The notes: generated by a model from the letters alone, not told the origin. A stretch of DNA of 64,000 nt from Limosilactobacillus portuensis (GCF_014838735.1 NZ_JABUXQ010000010.1:1-64000), one strand, 5' to 3'; positions 17,165 to 26,084 are shown, counted from the stretch's first letter. Translations and numbers: made by a program.

Positions 17165-17671
17165 ATGAAAATTTCAGTCCCGCTTATTAACGGAATGTTA
17201 GCTGATGAATACGGTAAGTATGCTCCAGCTAACTTAATGCTAGCTGACCACCCAATTAAATCTTTTCCAATTGAAATCAGTAAAGCCCCTGCCGAGACAA
17301 AGACATTTGCTATTGTTTTTATTGATTATGATTCCACTCCAGTTTGTGGGTTTACCTGGATTCACTGGCTCGCTGCTAATATTCCAAGCACCATGACTTC
17401 CATTCCGGCAAATGCTAGTCGCCAACTAAGCGATCAATTTGTTCAAGGAAATAATAGTAATGCTGGATCCCTAGTTAATGGCGATCCTGCAATTTCTAGC
17501 GGTTACGTCGGTCCACAACCACCAGATCAGACCCACCACTACACACTAAAGGTTTACGCTCTTGATGACCAGTTGCCGCTGAAAAACCACTACTGGTTAA
17601 ACGAGTTTATCCATGCCGCTAAGGGTCATATCTTAGCTCAGGCAGAATTTGATATTCCAAGTCGGGCATAA
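17165..17671 (+). CDS. YbhB/YbcL family (PEBP-like) protein (168 aa)
   Basis: Phosphatidylethanolamine-binding-protein fold, the Raf-kinase-inhibitor-like family. Visible motifs are the D-x-D-like segment AIVFIDYDSTPVCGFTWIHW, the N-terminal SFPIEISKAP, and the GYVGPQPPDQTHHYTLKVYALD stretch, which forms the anion-binding pocket; the bacterial role is unknown. The ATG at 17165 follows AAAGAAGTGATTTTA; the in-frame GTG overlaps that site. It starts 13 bases after the phosphatase frame ends and 14 bases ahead of the next small gene, so it belongs to one operon. Confidence 0.85.
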   Translation: MKISVPLINGMLADEYGKYAPANLMLADHPIKSFPIEISKAPAETKTFAIVFIDYDSTPVCGFTWIHWLAANIPSTMTSIPANASRQLSDQFVQGNNSNAGSLVNGDPAISSGYVGPQPPDQTHHYTLKVYALDDQLPLKNHYWLNEFIHAAKGHILAQAEFDIPSRA

Positions 17672-17685
17672 GGAGGAATAATAAA

Positions 17686-17913
17686 ATGGAAACAAGAATT
17701 TTCTTTAACCCTGGCGATTCAATCGCTAATATTCATGATTACAACGAGGCAGTTCGAAAGGGCCAAATCTTCAAGCGTGAACGAGAAGCTGATGATCTCG
17801 TTATTGCTAAGGGGCCCGATGACGAAGAATACGCAATCTTCTATGCAAAAGATGCGCAAGTCAAGCCGAAAGCTGATAAGGCTAAGCCATATGAAATAAA
17901 AAATCGGCTTTAA
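17686..17913 (+). CDS. Hypothetical small acidic/basic protein (75 aa)
   Basis: A soluble protein rich in Lys, Asp and Glu with a central β-rich stretch (ADDLVIAKGPDDEEYAIFYA). I do not recognise the family. It has a strong AGGAGG site (AAGGAGGAATAATAAA) and a strong terminator directly behind, and is probably the last gene of the phosphatase-PEBP operon. Confidence 0.75.
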   Translation: METRIFFNPGDSIANIHDYNEAVRKGQIFKREREADDLVIAKGPDDEEYAIFYAKDAQVKPKADKAKPYEIKNRL

Positions 17914-17919
17914 CGTAAT

Positions 17920-17962
17920 AAAAACGACCGTGATGGGAATTTCCCATTACGATCGTTTTTCA
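17920..17962. terminator. Bidirectional terminator
   Basis: AAAACGACCGTGATGGGAA / TTCCCATTACGATCGTTTT, then T-rich. It separates the two convergent small-gene clusters. Confidence 0.88.
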
Positions 17963-17970
17963 TTTTAAAA

Positions 17971-18210
17971 CTATTTCTTTTTTAGGAAATACTTTGGCAG
18001 CTCGACAACTTCAAACCCTAAAAAGATAATCGCAATAACTTTAATTACCCAACTATCTTTCTCGAAAAGGGTTGTCAACCAAATAATAACTACAAATACG
18101 TCTGCATAGAAAGAGGGAACCTTATAAAAAGGCTTATTAGTTTTTTCTATATTGTCATTTCCTTTACCGGCCACCAACCAGCTTAGCAACTTGTGATTCA
18201 AGGTAGCCAA
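17971..18210 (-). CDS. Hypothetical small membrane protein (≤79 aa, start uncertain)
   Basis: Two hydrophobic segments (about FYADVFVVIIWLTTLF and VIKVIAIIFLGFEVVEL) with a lysine-rich tail. The longest frame starts inside the preceding gene and overlaps it by 47 bases. In-frame TTG and GTG codons (18181-18176 region) are closer to the end of that gene, but none has a convincing ribosome site, so the real N-terminus is unclear. Family not recognised; coupling to the upstream gene is likely. Confidence 0.45.
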   Translation of the reverse strand: MATLNHKLLSWLVAGKGNDNIEKTNKPFYKVPSFYADVFVVIIWLTTLFEKDSWVIKVIAIIFLGFEVVELPKYFLKKK

Positions 18211-18490
18211 TCAATGCGTCTGAATCAGCTTTGAAGTCATCAACAAAGCTTTTGCCGTTTGGTGTAACAACACCAACTTGTTCACCCATTGCATCGGTAA
18301 CAATTAACTTATCCCCGTCACGTTTTACCTCATCGTAGCGTCCTTCAAGCGCCTCATCCAATAAGGCCTGCAAAATGTCCGGAACGGCCTGCTCAATCAC
18401 TTCTTCTGGTGTTACTTGTTCACCATGAACCTGGTGTTTAGCCACCTGAACAGCTACTTCTTCCATGTTTTCAGGAATATATGCACTCAC
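18164..18490 (-). CDS. Hypothetical protein (108 aa)
   Basis: Acidic soluble protein (SAYIPENMEEVAVQVAKHQV ...) with a helical first half rich in Glu/Gln/Val and a β-rich second half (DKLIVTDAMGEQVGVVTPNG). I do not recognise a family. The GTG at 18490 is preferred because AAAGGAG lies nine bases upstream, whereas the longer frame begins before that site. It is 42 bases downstream of the larger hypothetical gene on the same strand. Confidence 0.68.
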   Translation of the reverse strand: MSAYIPENMEEVAVQVAKHQVHGEQVTPEEVIEQAVPDILQALLDEALEGRYDEVKRDGDKLIVTDAMGEQVGVVTPNGKSFVDDFKADSDALIGYLESQVAKLVGGR

Positions 18491-18532
18491 TAATCTCAGC
18501 TCCTTTCCATCATGCACGACAAAATAAATTAA

Positions 18533-19684
18533 TTACTTTTTCCGCTTTTTTCGCCGTTTCTTACTAAATTTAATTCCTTGTGGGACTCGCTTTTTCCTTA
18601 ACAATTGCCGATCCTTTTCTACCGGAACTGGTTGACGAGTTGCCTGTTGTCGCTTATGTAGTTGTTGCCGCTCGTACTCTCCCCACGGACTAAGGATCGA
18701 CCGCATAAACGTTGCCACTTGCGATTGGTGGGCATCCATCCACTTTTCGGTTTTGTTCACGTTATCAGTATCGACACCTTGACTCTGGATGTATGAAAGC
18801 ATCAATTGAGTTGTCCGTTGACGACGCTCCATTGAAGCCAGCATGTTTTGCGAAGTTTGCATATGAGCAATTGACTTCAAAGCAACCCGGTACTGCTCCA
18901 TATCAATCTGGTCAGTCCGTTTCAAGTAGTCAAATAGTGCTTGGGCAGTTGGAACGATATTTAGGATCTCCAACTTGGTAATATTTGGATCTAGCGGCAT
19001 CATCATCCCCAAGACCAATTGCAAGTCAGCAAACCGCCATTGATTAATTCCTTGATGACATTCCTGATACATTAATTGCAGAAATTCCGCAACCAGATAT
19101 TGCTGATCGGCAATGCTGAGGTCCTTCTCTTTAAATTCCGGAGCAGTAGCGACCTCTTTTTTGATCCGCGTAATTTCCTGCTTCATCTTCCCTGCTGGAA
19201 TTAACTTTACAGGAGCCGTTGGTTGCTTTAGTTCTTCACTTACCGACTCGTTAGCAGGTTGATCTTTTTGTGGTGCTTCATGATTTTTAGGATCCGAAGC
19301 AGCTGACTTTTGTGGTTCACCATTTAATTCAGCCAATGTCTGGTGAGCTTTCCGGCACTTATTCATTACTGGGCGCTGCTCATCAATGGCCTTTTCAATT
19401 GCACCTAATTGCTTATTCCCCAAGAACTTTTGATAAGCCTTCAGCACTGGTGCCACGGCAATTCCAAACGAATTAGTTAACGCTGGATCAGCAATAAATT
19501 GACCAACCATTACTTGTTGAACCGCTTGGGGTGTCCACGCGGTATCATCCAGTTGGTGCTCTTCGGTCATATACTTATTGAACCGGGTCAAAATATTTTG
19601 AGCATGTTTCTGCTGATTAGCAGATAACTGGTCATACGTGGACGAATTTAAGAACCCTTTAATATGTTCTTCCTGTTCGCTCAT
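18533..19684 (-). CDS. Hypothetical protein with very basic C-terminus (383 aa)
   Basis: A soluble, mostly helical protein. Residues 1-120 form a helical segment, 120-165 a Pro/Ser/Gln/Glu-rich linker, and 165-320 a second helical domain (LSIADQQYLVAEFLQLMYQE, MEQYRVALKSIAHMQTSQNM). The tail (350-383) is a dense Arg/Lys cluster (KFSKKRRKKRKK), suited to nucleic-acid or polyphosphate binding. No catalytic motif is visible and I recognise no family. It starts from an ATG behind GGAGGAATAATTGGGAA and heads a likely operon with the 108-aa gene. Confidence 0.72.
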   Translation of the reverse strand: MSEQEEHIKGFLNSSTYDQLSANQQKHAQNILTRFNKYMTEEHQLDDTAWTPQAVQQVMVGQFIADPALTNSFGIAVAPVLKAYQKFLGNKQLGAIEKAIDEQRPVMNKCRKAHQTLAELNGEPQKSAASDPKNHEAPQKDQPANESVSEELKQPTAPVKLIPAGKMKQEITRIKKEVATAPEFKEKDLSIADQQYLVAEFLQLMYQECHQGINQWRFADLQLVLGMMMPLDPNITKLEILNIVPTAQALFDYLKRTDQIDMEQYRVALKSIAHMQTSQNMLASMERRQRTTQLMLSYIQSQGVDTDNVNKTEKWMDAHQSQVATFMRSILSPWGEYERQQLHKRQQATRQPVPVEKDRQLLRKKRVPQGIKFSKKRRKKRKK

Positions 19685-19791
19685 TTCCCAATTATTCCTC
19701 CATCAAAAATTGAATTATCTTCTCTATCATATCATAATTACAGATGAACAATTAATTAGGCCGTCAGTAAGACGACAAGGAGCGATTTTTA

Positions 19792-20310
19792 ATGCAACGT
19801 AAAAAGATCCAAGAAGCAATGGCTCACGTATATTTTCAAAAAATGACACCAACCGGCTATCACGAAATTGAGCAGGAAATCGAAAAGCTGCAAGCACAGC
19901 GTCCCGCCAAGATTGCTCAATTAAAAGCCGCCCGAGCTCTTGGTGACTTATCAGAAAACACCGAGTATAGTACAGCTAAGCGTGAATTGCGTCATTTGGA
20001 AAGCCGGTTGCGCTACTTAAATAAGCAACTTCAATATGCGGAAATCATCAAACCCACTGACTCACAAACCATCGATCTTGGAACTACAGTCACCCTTCAA
20101 TTTATAGACGATGATGAACGGGTCGACTATACGATTGTTGGTAAGCAAGAAGCCGATTTACAAAAGCAAAAGATTTCATTTGACTCACCGCTTGGGCAAG
20201 CGCTACTGCATCAAAAAGTTGGGCAGACGGTTTCCGTTCAGGCACCACAGTCTACCTACCAGGTTAAAATTTTAGCCGTTCGATTAACCTCACCTGAGGA
20301 ATCAGTTTAA
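19792..20310 (+). CDS. GreA/GreB-family transcription elongation factor paralogue (172 aa)
   Basis: An N-terminal coiled coil contains the Gre tip sequence (LKAARALGDLSENTEYSTAK) with the acidic Asp and Glu residues that stimulate RNA cleavage by RNA polymerase. The C-terminal FKBP-like domain carries DERVDYTIVG and SFDSPLGQALLHQKVGQTVS. Slightly longer than canonical GreA (about 158 aa) because of a short N-terminal extension, so I leave the symbol blank; a second greA elsewhere in the genome is likely. ATG after AAGGAGCGATTTTTA. Monocistronic. Confidence 0.88.
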   Translation: MQRKKIQEAMAHVYFQKMTPTGYHEIEQEIEKLQAQRPAKIAQLKAARALGDLSENTEYSTAKRELRHLESRLRYLNKQLQYAEIIKPTDSQTIDLGTTVTLQFIDDDERVDYTIVGKQEADLQKQKISFDSPLGQALLHQKVGQTVSVQAPQSTYQVKILAVRLTSPEESV

Positions 20311-20404
20311 ACCAGTTTTGGAAAAAATATTTTGAAATTAACTCGGCCCCCTGCACTAACCTAATTAAGGCAAATATCGACTGATTAATCGGCTGTTTTT
20401 CTGC

Positions 20405-20517
20405 TTGTTTCGCTAGCGAAGAATGCTATACTAGATCTCGTTGCGTTCGCACATCGTCCACAACATATTGTATTTTTTGCTTTTATTCATTTAACGTGGA
20501 CACAATATATTGATATA
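20405..20517 (+). promoter_or_regulatory. pnuC promoter and leader
   Basis: -35 TTGTTT (20405-20410), a 16-base spacer containing the palindrome TTCGCTAGCGAA (20409-20420), and -10 TATACT (20427-20432). The leader has an inverted pair GTCCAC / GTGGAC, each followed by a CAATAT(AT)TTG-like sequence. These may be sites for an NAD-responsive repressor, which is inference from the gene identity. Confidence 0.45.
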
Positions 20518-20531
20518 GGAGACTTTGAGTA

Positions 20532-21283
20532 ATGAAGAACTATTTACACTTTCTCGCTCACCAGCTTAAGGGTTGGCCTCAACAAAACTACTACCTGTTT
20601 TTCTTCAGCCTTGGCTGTCAGGTAATGACCTTGGTAAACGATAAAATTACCTGGATCACGGTAATTACCTTTATCGGAACAACACTGGGAGTTCTTTGTA
20701 TCTTAGCAATTAATGCTGCTAAATCCGTTAATGGTTGGTTGGGAATCCTTTCTGCTATCTGTTTTATCATTGTTGGTTTCAGCGCCAAAAACTATCTCAG
20801 TATTGGTGAACAGCTTGCTTACGTTGTTACTCTAGATATTCCAGTCCTGCTCTCTGCTAATTGGAATATCAACATGGTCTCCAAAATCCGGAAATTCACT
20901 GGTAAACAGCAATTGTTGCAATTCTTTCAACAATTGCTGTTTACCTAGTTTCTGGTTATCTGATCGGTGCTTTAACTAATGATCCGCGGCCATGGATTGA
21001 TGCTATTAGCTTCTCAATTAGTTTGACTGCTGGTGTTATCTGTTTCCTCCGGTACAACAACCAATACTTCTGGTGGTTGGCTTCCGGAATCTTCCAGATG
21101 GTTCTTTGGGGAATCACATTTGCCCAAGGTGATGCTTCATTAGCAATGGCCGTTAACAGTATGGTTTACATCATCAATGATGTCTTAGCCTTCACCATTT
21201 CACCATGGTACAACAAGCGTGAACGTGCCCGGCTTGAAAAAGAAGAAGCTAAGTACTCTGCTAACTTAAATACCCAAGCTTAA
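20532..21283 (+). pseudogene. pnuC: PnuC family nicotinamide riboside transporter, frameshifted
   Basis: The first frame (to 20948) and the second (in use from about 20907 to 21283) together encode a ~250-residue seven-helix PnuC with WNINMVSKIRK, RYNNQYFWWLASGIFQMVLW and NDVLAFTISPW. They are joined by a -1 shift at GGTAAACAGC (20901-20910): one extra A would restore TGKTAIVAIL. The shift lies in the left arm of a perfect 17-bp inverted repeat (GTAAACAGCAATTGTTG, 20903-20919, with its complement at 20929-20945). As written the protein is truncated after helix four. Confidence 0.85.
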
Positions 21284-21383
21284 CATAAACTTACTAGTCC
21301 CCAACTCAGGTCCTTGTGATTTGAGTTGGGGATTTTCTTAATGTATGATCTGATTAGTTATTTGACTTTTTTGGGGTTCAAAA

Positions 21384-22067
21384 ATGGCTAAAGTATTCGT
21401 TGTGGAAGACAATCCCACAATTATCAAAACGATCAGAACTGAATTAGCAAAATGGAAACACACAATCATCACCGTTAAAGATTGGGATCACGTGGCGGAC
21501 GAAGTGGAAGAAACTGACTCTGACCTAATCTTATTTGATATTACCCTACCAACTTTTGACGGTTTTTATTGGATTAGTACTGTGCGGCAAATTACAAAAG
21601 CACCAATTATTGTTATTTCAGCAGCGGATATTGATAGTAATATTATGCACGCAATCGCCTCTGGAGCTGACGATTACATCATGAAGCCCTTTTCTACTGC
21701 TGTCCTGCTAGCTAAAATCCAGGCGCTTCTCCGGAGAAGTCAGGAACCGGGCAATGTGGACAGCCTCAATTGGGACACGAATGATCTTAATTCACTCACT
21801 AATGAACTAACGACACCCAAGGGAACTGTTCAATTATCTCCCACTGAAAGCGCCCTTCTCAGCGTCCTTATTACCCACCTAAATCAAACGGTTACTAAGG
21901 AGCAACTTCTTGAATGGCTTTGGCAGGGTGGTAAATTCCTTAATGATAATACTTTAAACGTTAATATCAGTCGACTGCGGTCTAAACTAGCAACTGTCAA
22001 TTTGAATGATAATCTGCGAACTGAACGTGGAATTGGCTATCGGTTGGTGACCCGTCATGCAAAATAA
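21384..22067 (+). CDS. BceR-like response regulator, OmpR/PhoB family (227 aa)
   Basis: The receiver domain (1-120) has the acidic pocket (VVEDN), phospho-acceptor Asp52 (LILFDITLP) and conserved Lys101 (YIMKPF). The C-terminal winged helix (130-225) has ESALLSVLI and NTLNVNISRLRSKL, then GIGYRL. The companion kinase overlaps by 11 bases, and a BceAB-like transporter follows, which is the classic peptide-antibiotic detoxification arrangement. It probably binds the TTACA-N4-TGTAA site at 23062-23075. Translation is from ATG after a GGGG site. Confidence 0.9.
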   Translation: MAKVFVVEDNPTIIKTIRTELAKWKHTIITVKDWDHVADEVEETDSDLILFDITLPTFDGFYWISTVRQITKAPIIVISAADIDSNIMHAIASGADDYIMKPFSTAVLLAKIQALLRRSQEPGNVDSLNWDTNDLNSLTNELTTPKGTVQLSPTESALLSVLITHLNQTVTKEQLLEWLWQGGKFLNDNTLNVNISRLRSKLATVNLNDNLRTERGIGYRLVTRHAK

Positions 22068-23043
22068 AAAATTCTGTTTCTATCAATTAAAGTCATTTTT
22101 ACCGCTTATCATTGGCTACCTTTTTCTTCTCGGGACTATTAAACTCTTAACAATTTTGTACTACATCCCCAAGGGCTTTTTCTGGGACGTTATTCGCTTT
22201 AGCTTACCCTTCCTAGTAATTTGGTTCTTCATCAACAGCTACCAATCTGCTAAACGGCTAAAAGCAATCATTAAGGAACGGGATACCCCTGCAAGCACCC
22301 CAATTGAAGCTCAACTTCTCCATACTAATAAGTTCCAACGACGGAAAAGCGAACATTTAATCCGGAGCTTGCATAATCATCAACAAGAGCAGTTAGACCA
22401 TGTTGAACTGTATTCTCACGAAATCAAAAATTCATTGACCAGTTTACAGGCAGCCGCGGAAAATAACGATATGGTCCCCAGCAAGGTAATCCGTCAAGCT
22501 ATCCAGCAGGCAGACTACCATTTAGAAATGTTATTAAATGACGAGCGTCTCGCAATATCTAGCAATGACTTTAATTTTGAATGGATCAACCTTCAAGCAC
22601 TCATCATGACAATCCTGAAGCAAAACTCTTCTGTTTTCATTAGTCGTCAGCTCGTTCCCAAACTCCAGCACCTTAACGGCATCTCTGTCTTAACTGACAG
22701 AAAGTGGCTCCGCTTCTGTATCAACCAACTTCTAACAAATGCCATTAAATATTCGCCTAATGGGGCAACGATTTTCTTTAATTGGGCTGATAACAGTCTC
22801 CAAATTATTGATCAGGGAACTGGAATTTCCAGCAGTGATCTCCCCCGCATCTATGACAATGGCTTTTCTGGCAAAAATGGTCACCAAACAACTAAGTCAA
22901 CGGGGATGGGTCTATATTTAGCTAAGAAGATCACCGCCCAGCTAAATTTCGATCTAACAATCACGTCCAAAATCGGTCAGGGAACTCGTGCTACTCTCCA
23001 TTTCCCAGGAAATAATGTCAAACACAAGGCCATTAAAAAGTAA
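22057..23043 (+). CDS. BceS-like intramembrane-sensing histidine kinase (328 aa)
   Basis: Two N-terminal transmembrane helices (about 12-34 and 42-62) with almost no extracellular loop, then a DHp segment with the H-box YSHEIKNSLTSL (His about 121), an N-box NQLLTNAIKYSP, a G1 box IDQGTGIS and a G2 box GMGLYLAKK. Lack of an outer sensor domain is typical of BceS/BraS kinases, which detect peptide antibiotics through the partner transporter. Its start overlaps the regulator stop, so translation is coupled. Confidence 0.9.
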   Translation: MQNKKFCFYQLKSFLPLIIGYLFLLGTIKLLTILYYIPKGFFWDVIRFSLPFLVIWFFINSYQSAKRLKAIIKERDTPASTPIEAQLLHTNKFQRRKSEHLIRSLHNHQQEQLDHVELYSHEIKNSLTSLQAAAENNDMVPSKVIRQAIQQADYHLEMLLNDERLAISSNDFNFEWINLQALIMTILKQNSSVFISRQLVPKLQHLNGISVLTDRKWLRFCINQLLTNAIKYSPNGATIFFNWADNSLQIIDQGTGISSSDLPRIYDNGFSGKNGHQTTKSTGMGLYLAKKITAQLNFDLTITSKIGQGTRATLHFPGNNVKHKAIKK

Positions 23044-23061
23044 CAACACAGCTCATAAACA

Positions 23062-23075
23062 TTACAATTCTGTAA
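23062..23075. promoter_or_regulatory. Candidate BceR-type operator with downstream -10 box
   Basis: TTACAATTCTGTAA is a TTACA-N4-TGTAA inverted repeat, resembling operators of BceR-like regulators. The 12-mer CAATTCTGTAAG recurs 20 bases downstream (23065 and 23085), giving a second half site two helical turns away. A TATAAT box lies at 23120-23125, which would place the operator near -63. Confidence 0.6.
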
Positions 23076-23120
23076 GGTTCTCCGCAATTCTGTAAGTACC
23101 AATTGCCGGAGAGCCTTTTT
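23076..23120 (+). terminator. Terminator-like hairpin after the kinase gene
   Basis: GGTTCTCCG / CGGAGAGCC with inner CAATT / AATTG pairing and five T residues. It would end the regulator-kinase transcript and lies between the operator and the -10 box of the transporter genes. Confidence 0.7.
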
Positions 23121-23130
23121 ATAATGAAGA

Positions 23131-23281
23131 TAGAGTGTGAGCCCGTTAAGACCTTCCGGTGGCTAACGATTTCTCCGACGAACGGCGTCTTGCCGTCGGA
23201 GTCGGAGGTCGTTAGCTCGAGGAAGGTTAGGGCGAACACATTTTGACTCTGCTGCCTAGAACATCAGCCACTGCGCTTCAG
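23131..23281 (+). repeat. Dispersed structured repeat, copy R7 (same ends, different stem)
   Basis: Begins TAGAGTGTGAGCC and ends GGCGAACACATTTTGACTC like other copies. The inner ~85 bases are unrelated in sequence yet still form a long hairpin: ACCTTCC/GGAAGGT, GCTAACGA/TCGTTAGC and CTCCGACG/CGTCGGAG. It sits in the expected 5' UTR of the transporter operon. Confidence 0.78.
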
Positions 23282-23330
23282 AAGTACTCTTCTCTCACAA
23301 ACGCAACCATCAAAGAAAGGATCAATCATC

Positions 23331-24086
23331 ATGAACCTCTTACACCTTAGCCACATTAAACGAACATATAATGCTAATTCAGCTCACCCAGTTCACGCAC
23401 TCAAAGATATTAGCTTTGACGTTAACGCTGGTGAATACATCGCAATCATGGGTGAATCTGGCGCTGGGAAAAGCACCTTGTTGAATATTATCGCAACCTT
23501 AGAAAAGGCTAGTGCTGGTGAAATCCTATTAAACGGGCAAGATTTAAGCGAACTGACTGCTGACGAGGCAGCTAAGTACCGTCGCGAACACCTTGGTTTT
23601 ATTTTCCAGCATTTTAATCTCCTGGATAGTCTTTCCAACCGAGATAACATATACCTCCCATTGGTCCTAGCCCAGGTTCCCGTAGCAGAAATGACTAAAC
23701 GGGTTAAGCCGCTTGCTAAAGCATTAGGAATTAACCAAATCATTGATCGCTTTCCAACAGAAACATCTGGTGGTCAACAGCAACGGGTAGCAATTGCCCG
23801 GGCATTAATTGCTCAACCCGATCTCCTGTTAGCTGACGAACCAACCGGTGCCCTTGATTCAAATACCAGTAACGAAATTCTTGATCTCTTTGATACCGTT
23901 AACGGTAATGGACAAACAATCATCATGGTTACCCATAGTGCTGCCGCTGCTAGTCATGCTAAGCGAACTCTTTTTATTAAAGATGGCAGAATTTACCATG
24001 AATTATTCCGTGGCGATGACTCGCTTAAGGAATACCAAGAGCAGATTAGCAATACAATGATGACCCTTACGAACGGTGGTGAATAA
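23331..24086 (+). CDS. BceA-like ABC transporter ATP-binding protein (251 aa)
   Basis: MacB/Lol-type ATPase with Walker A GESGAGKSTLLNI (about residue 40), Q-loop FIFQHFNLLD, signature TSGGQQQRVAIARAL, Walker B LLLADEPTGALDS and the switch His in MVTHS. The upstream two-component system and following large FtsX-type permease identify the BceAB class, which removes bacitracin or lantibiotics from their lipid II-cycle targets. The ATG follows AAAGAAAGGATCAATC. The permease starts two bases after its stop. Confidence 0.9.
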   Translation: MNLLHLSHIKRTYNANSAHPVHALKDISFDVNAGEYIAIMGESGAGKSTLLNIIATLEKASAGEILLNGQDLSELTADEAAKYRREHLGFIFQHFNLLDSLSNRDNIYLPLVLAQVPVAEMTKRVKPLAKALGINQIIDRFPTETSGGQQQRVAIARALIAQPDLLLADEPTGALDSNTSNEILDLFDTVNGNGQTIIMVTHSAAAASHAKRTLFIKDGRIYHELFRGDDSLKEYQEQISNTMMTLTNGGE

Positions 24087-24088
24087 GG

Positions 24089-26021
24089 ATGCTGTACTTT
24101 AAATTAATCAATTCTAGTTTTAAGCGAAACATGCGGAGTTATGGTCCCTACCTAATGGCGACCATTATGCTTGTCGCTATTAACTACATTTTTCTTGCAA
24201 TTGAAGCTAACTCAAGCTTAAAGAAACTTAATACTGGGGCTGTTACTTCAGCAATGTTGGATCTTGGCTTCAAGTTCATTTTCCTCGTTACCTTAGCATT
24301 TCTAATCTATGTCAATCGCTTTCTTTGGCAGCAACGGAGCCGGGAGATCGGACTTTATAGCATGTTAGGAATGACCAGTCATAATCTTCAACTCCTGACA
24401 ATTATCGAGAAATGCTATTTAATGATTATTAGCCTCGTTGCTGGATTAGCCTTTGGGATCATCTTTGAGAAGTTAGCCTTCCTTGGCTTGGGCTATCTTT
24501 TAAATATCGGGCACCTCGCTCAACCGTGGTTCGTTTCATCGGCAATTACCAAAACAATTATTTTAACTGGTTGCCTTTTTGCGATCATTATGGTGATTGA
24601 TCTGGTCAAACTCCACCGGTTAACTCCAAACCAGCTCTGGCATCCCGAAGCAGTATCTCCTAAACGTCATGGCATTTTCTATCCAATAGCTGGGATCTTA
24701 GGCTTTGCTCTTTTAATCTGGGCATACTACATTACACTCACAATTAAGCCCAAGATTTCTGCTATCTCACATTTCCTTTTAGCAGTAATTCTGTTAGTAA
24801 TCGGTACCTACCTAGTGTTTATCATCGGGAGTATCATTCTCTTAAAATTACTCCAGAAAAACAAACGCTTCTATTACAAACCACGTCATTTTATTGCTGT
24901 TTCCGGAATGATCCAGCGAATGCAGCAAAACGGCGCCAGTCTTGCCACTATTTGTTTACTTTGTAGTTCAATCCTTGTAATTCTCTTCACTTCAATTACC
25001 CTTTACGTTGGGATTGGGAGTACGGTTAAATCCTACGCTCCAGAAGACGTTGTAATTACAAGCAATCAAAGATTAACAACGGAACAGAAAAGTTCGATCA
25101 ACACTACTGCTCGTCAGCACCACGCTAAAATTAACCATTACCTAACTTACAAAATGACAACTCCGCAATATGGTTACTGGCGGGATAACAAATTCATTAG
25201 TCAGGGCAGTATTCAAAAAATGGACAATAAAACCAGCAGTTCGGTAATTTTATTAACAACCAACGAATATAACCGCATCACTGATCAACATGTCCATCTT
25301 GCAGGTAATGAAGCCTTGACCTATACCAATAATAAAGGGCACGCTGGGACGCTGATCGTTAATGATCAAAAGTATCATGCAAGAAAGCTTCAGCACTTCT
25401 CAGGATACTTCAATCCCGATCATAGTATTTATACCCCGACCTATCGCTAATAAGCTTCCGAAGTCTTTACCATTAACCACCGTAACCACTTTTAATTACC
25501 AATTACCAGGAAGCCAAAAGCAACGAATTAAATTCGAAAACGCCTTACAAGCAAAGCTTAGGATTAATAACCTTTCATTTACCGGTAAGGCAACGATTAC
25601 GTCTTTGATTAACGGCCTCTACGGTGGACTAGTTTTCGTTGGAATCCTCATCAGCTTGGCACTAGCAATCACAACAACAATCGTCATTTACTTCAAGCAA
25701 ATTTCTGAAGGGTATGCTGACCGGAATCGATTTAAGACAATGCAACAGGTTGGGCTTAGTGAAAAGGAAACCGTTAAAAGTATTCACAGTCAGGTCTTGA
25801 TGGTCTTCCTTCTTCCCGTAGTTGGTGCAATCGTTAACCTTTGCTTTGCCATTCCGGCAATTCGGCAAATCATGATCCAACTTAACTTCTATAACCTTCC
25901 GCTAATGATCACTGTGGGAATAATTGTAGCAATCAGTCTCCTTATCCTTTACCTTATTCTCTATGGATTGACTACCCGCACATATCGTCAAATCGTTGAC
26001 AGTCAAGTTGAGGAAAATTAA
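24089..26021 (+). pseudogene. BceB-like permease, frameshifted in the extracellular domain
   Basis: The first frame (24089-25450) gives helices 1-7 and most of the ~200-residue extracellular domain, stopping at PTYR. The second frame (offset +1, to 26021) continues from about IANKLPKSLPLTTVTTFNYQ through the last three helices and FtsX-like core (KTMQQVGLSEKETVKSIHSQ). Removing one base around 25435-25447 yields a ~644-residue BceB of usual length. If the shift is real, the detoxification pump is inactive while its sensor remains intact. Confidence 0.85.
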
Positions 26022-26026
26022 TCTCA

Positions 26027-26071
26027 AAAAAGCTCTTAGTATTGCCAGATTCAGCGTACTAAGAGTTTTTA
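26027..26071 (+). terminator. Rho-independent terminator
   Basis: CTCTTAGTA / TACTAAGAG stem with TTTTT, ending the Bce-type operon. Confidence 0.8.
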
Positions 26072-26084
26072 GTTTGTTCACCTA

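Noticed and set aside
20901-20948. Programmed ribosomal frameshift in pnuC using the downstream hairpin
   Set aside because: There is no canonical slippery heptamer, PnuC is not known to use frameshifting, and three other genes in the window have similar single-base shifts.
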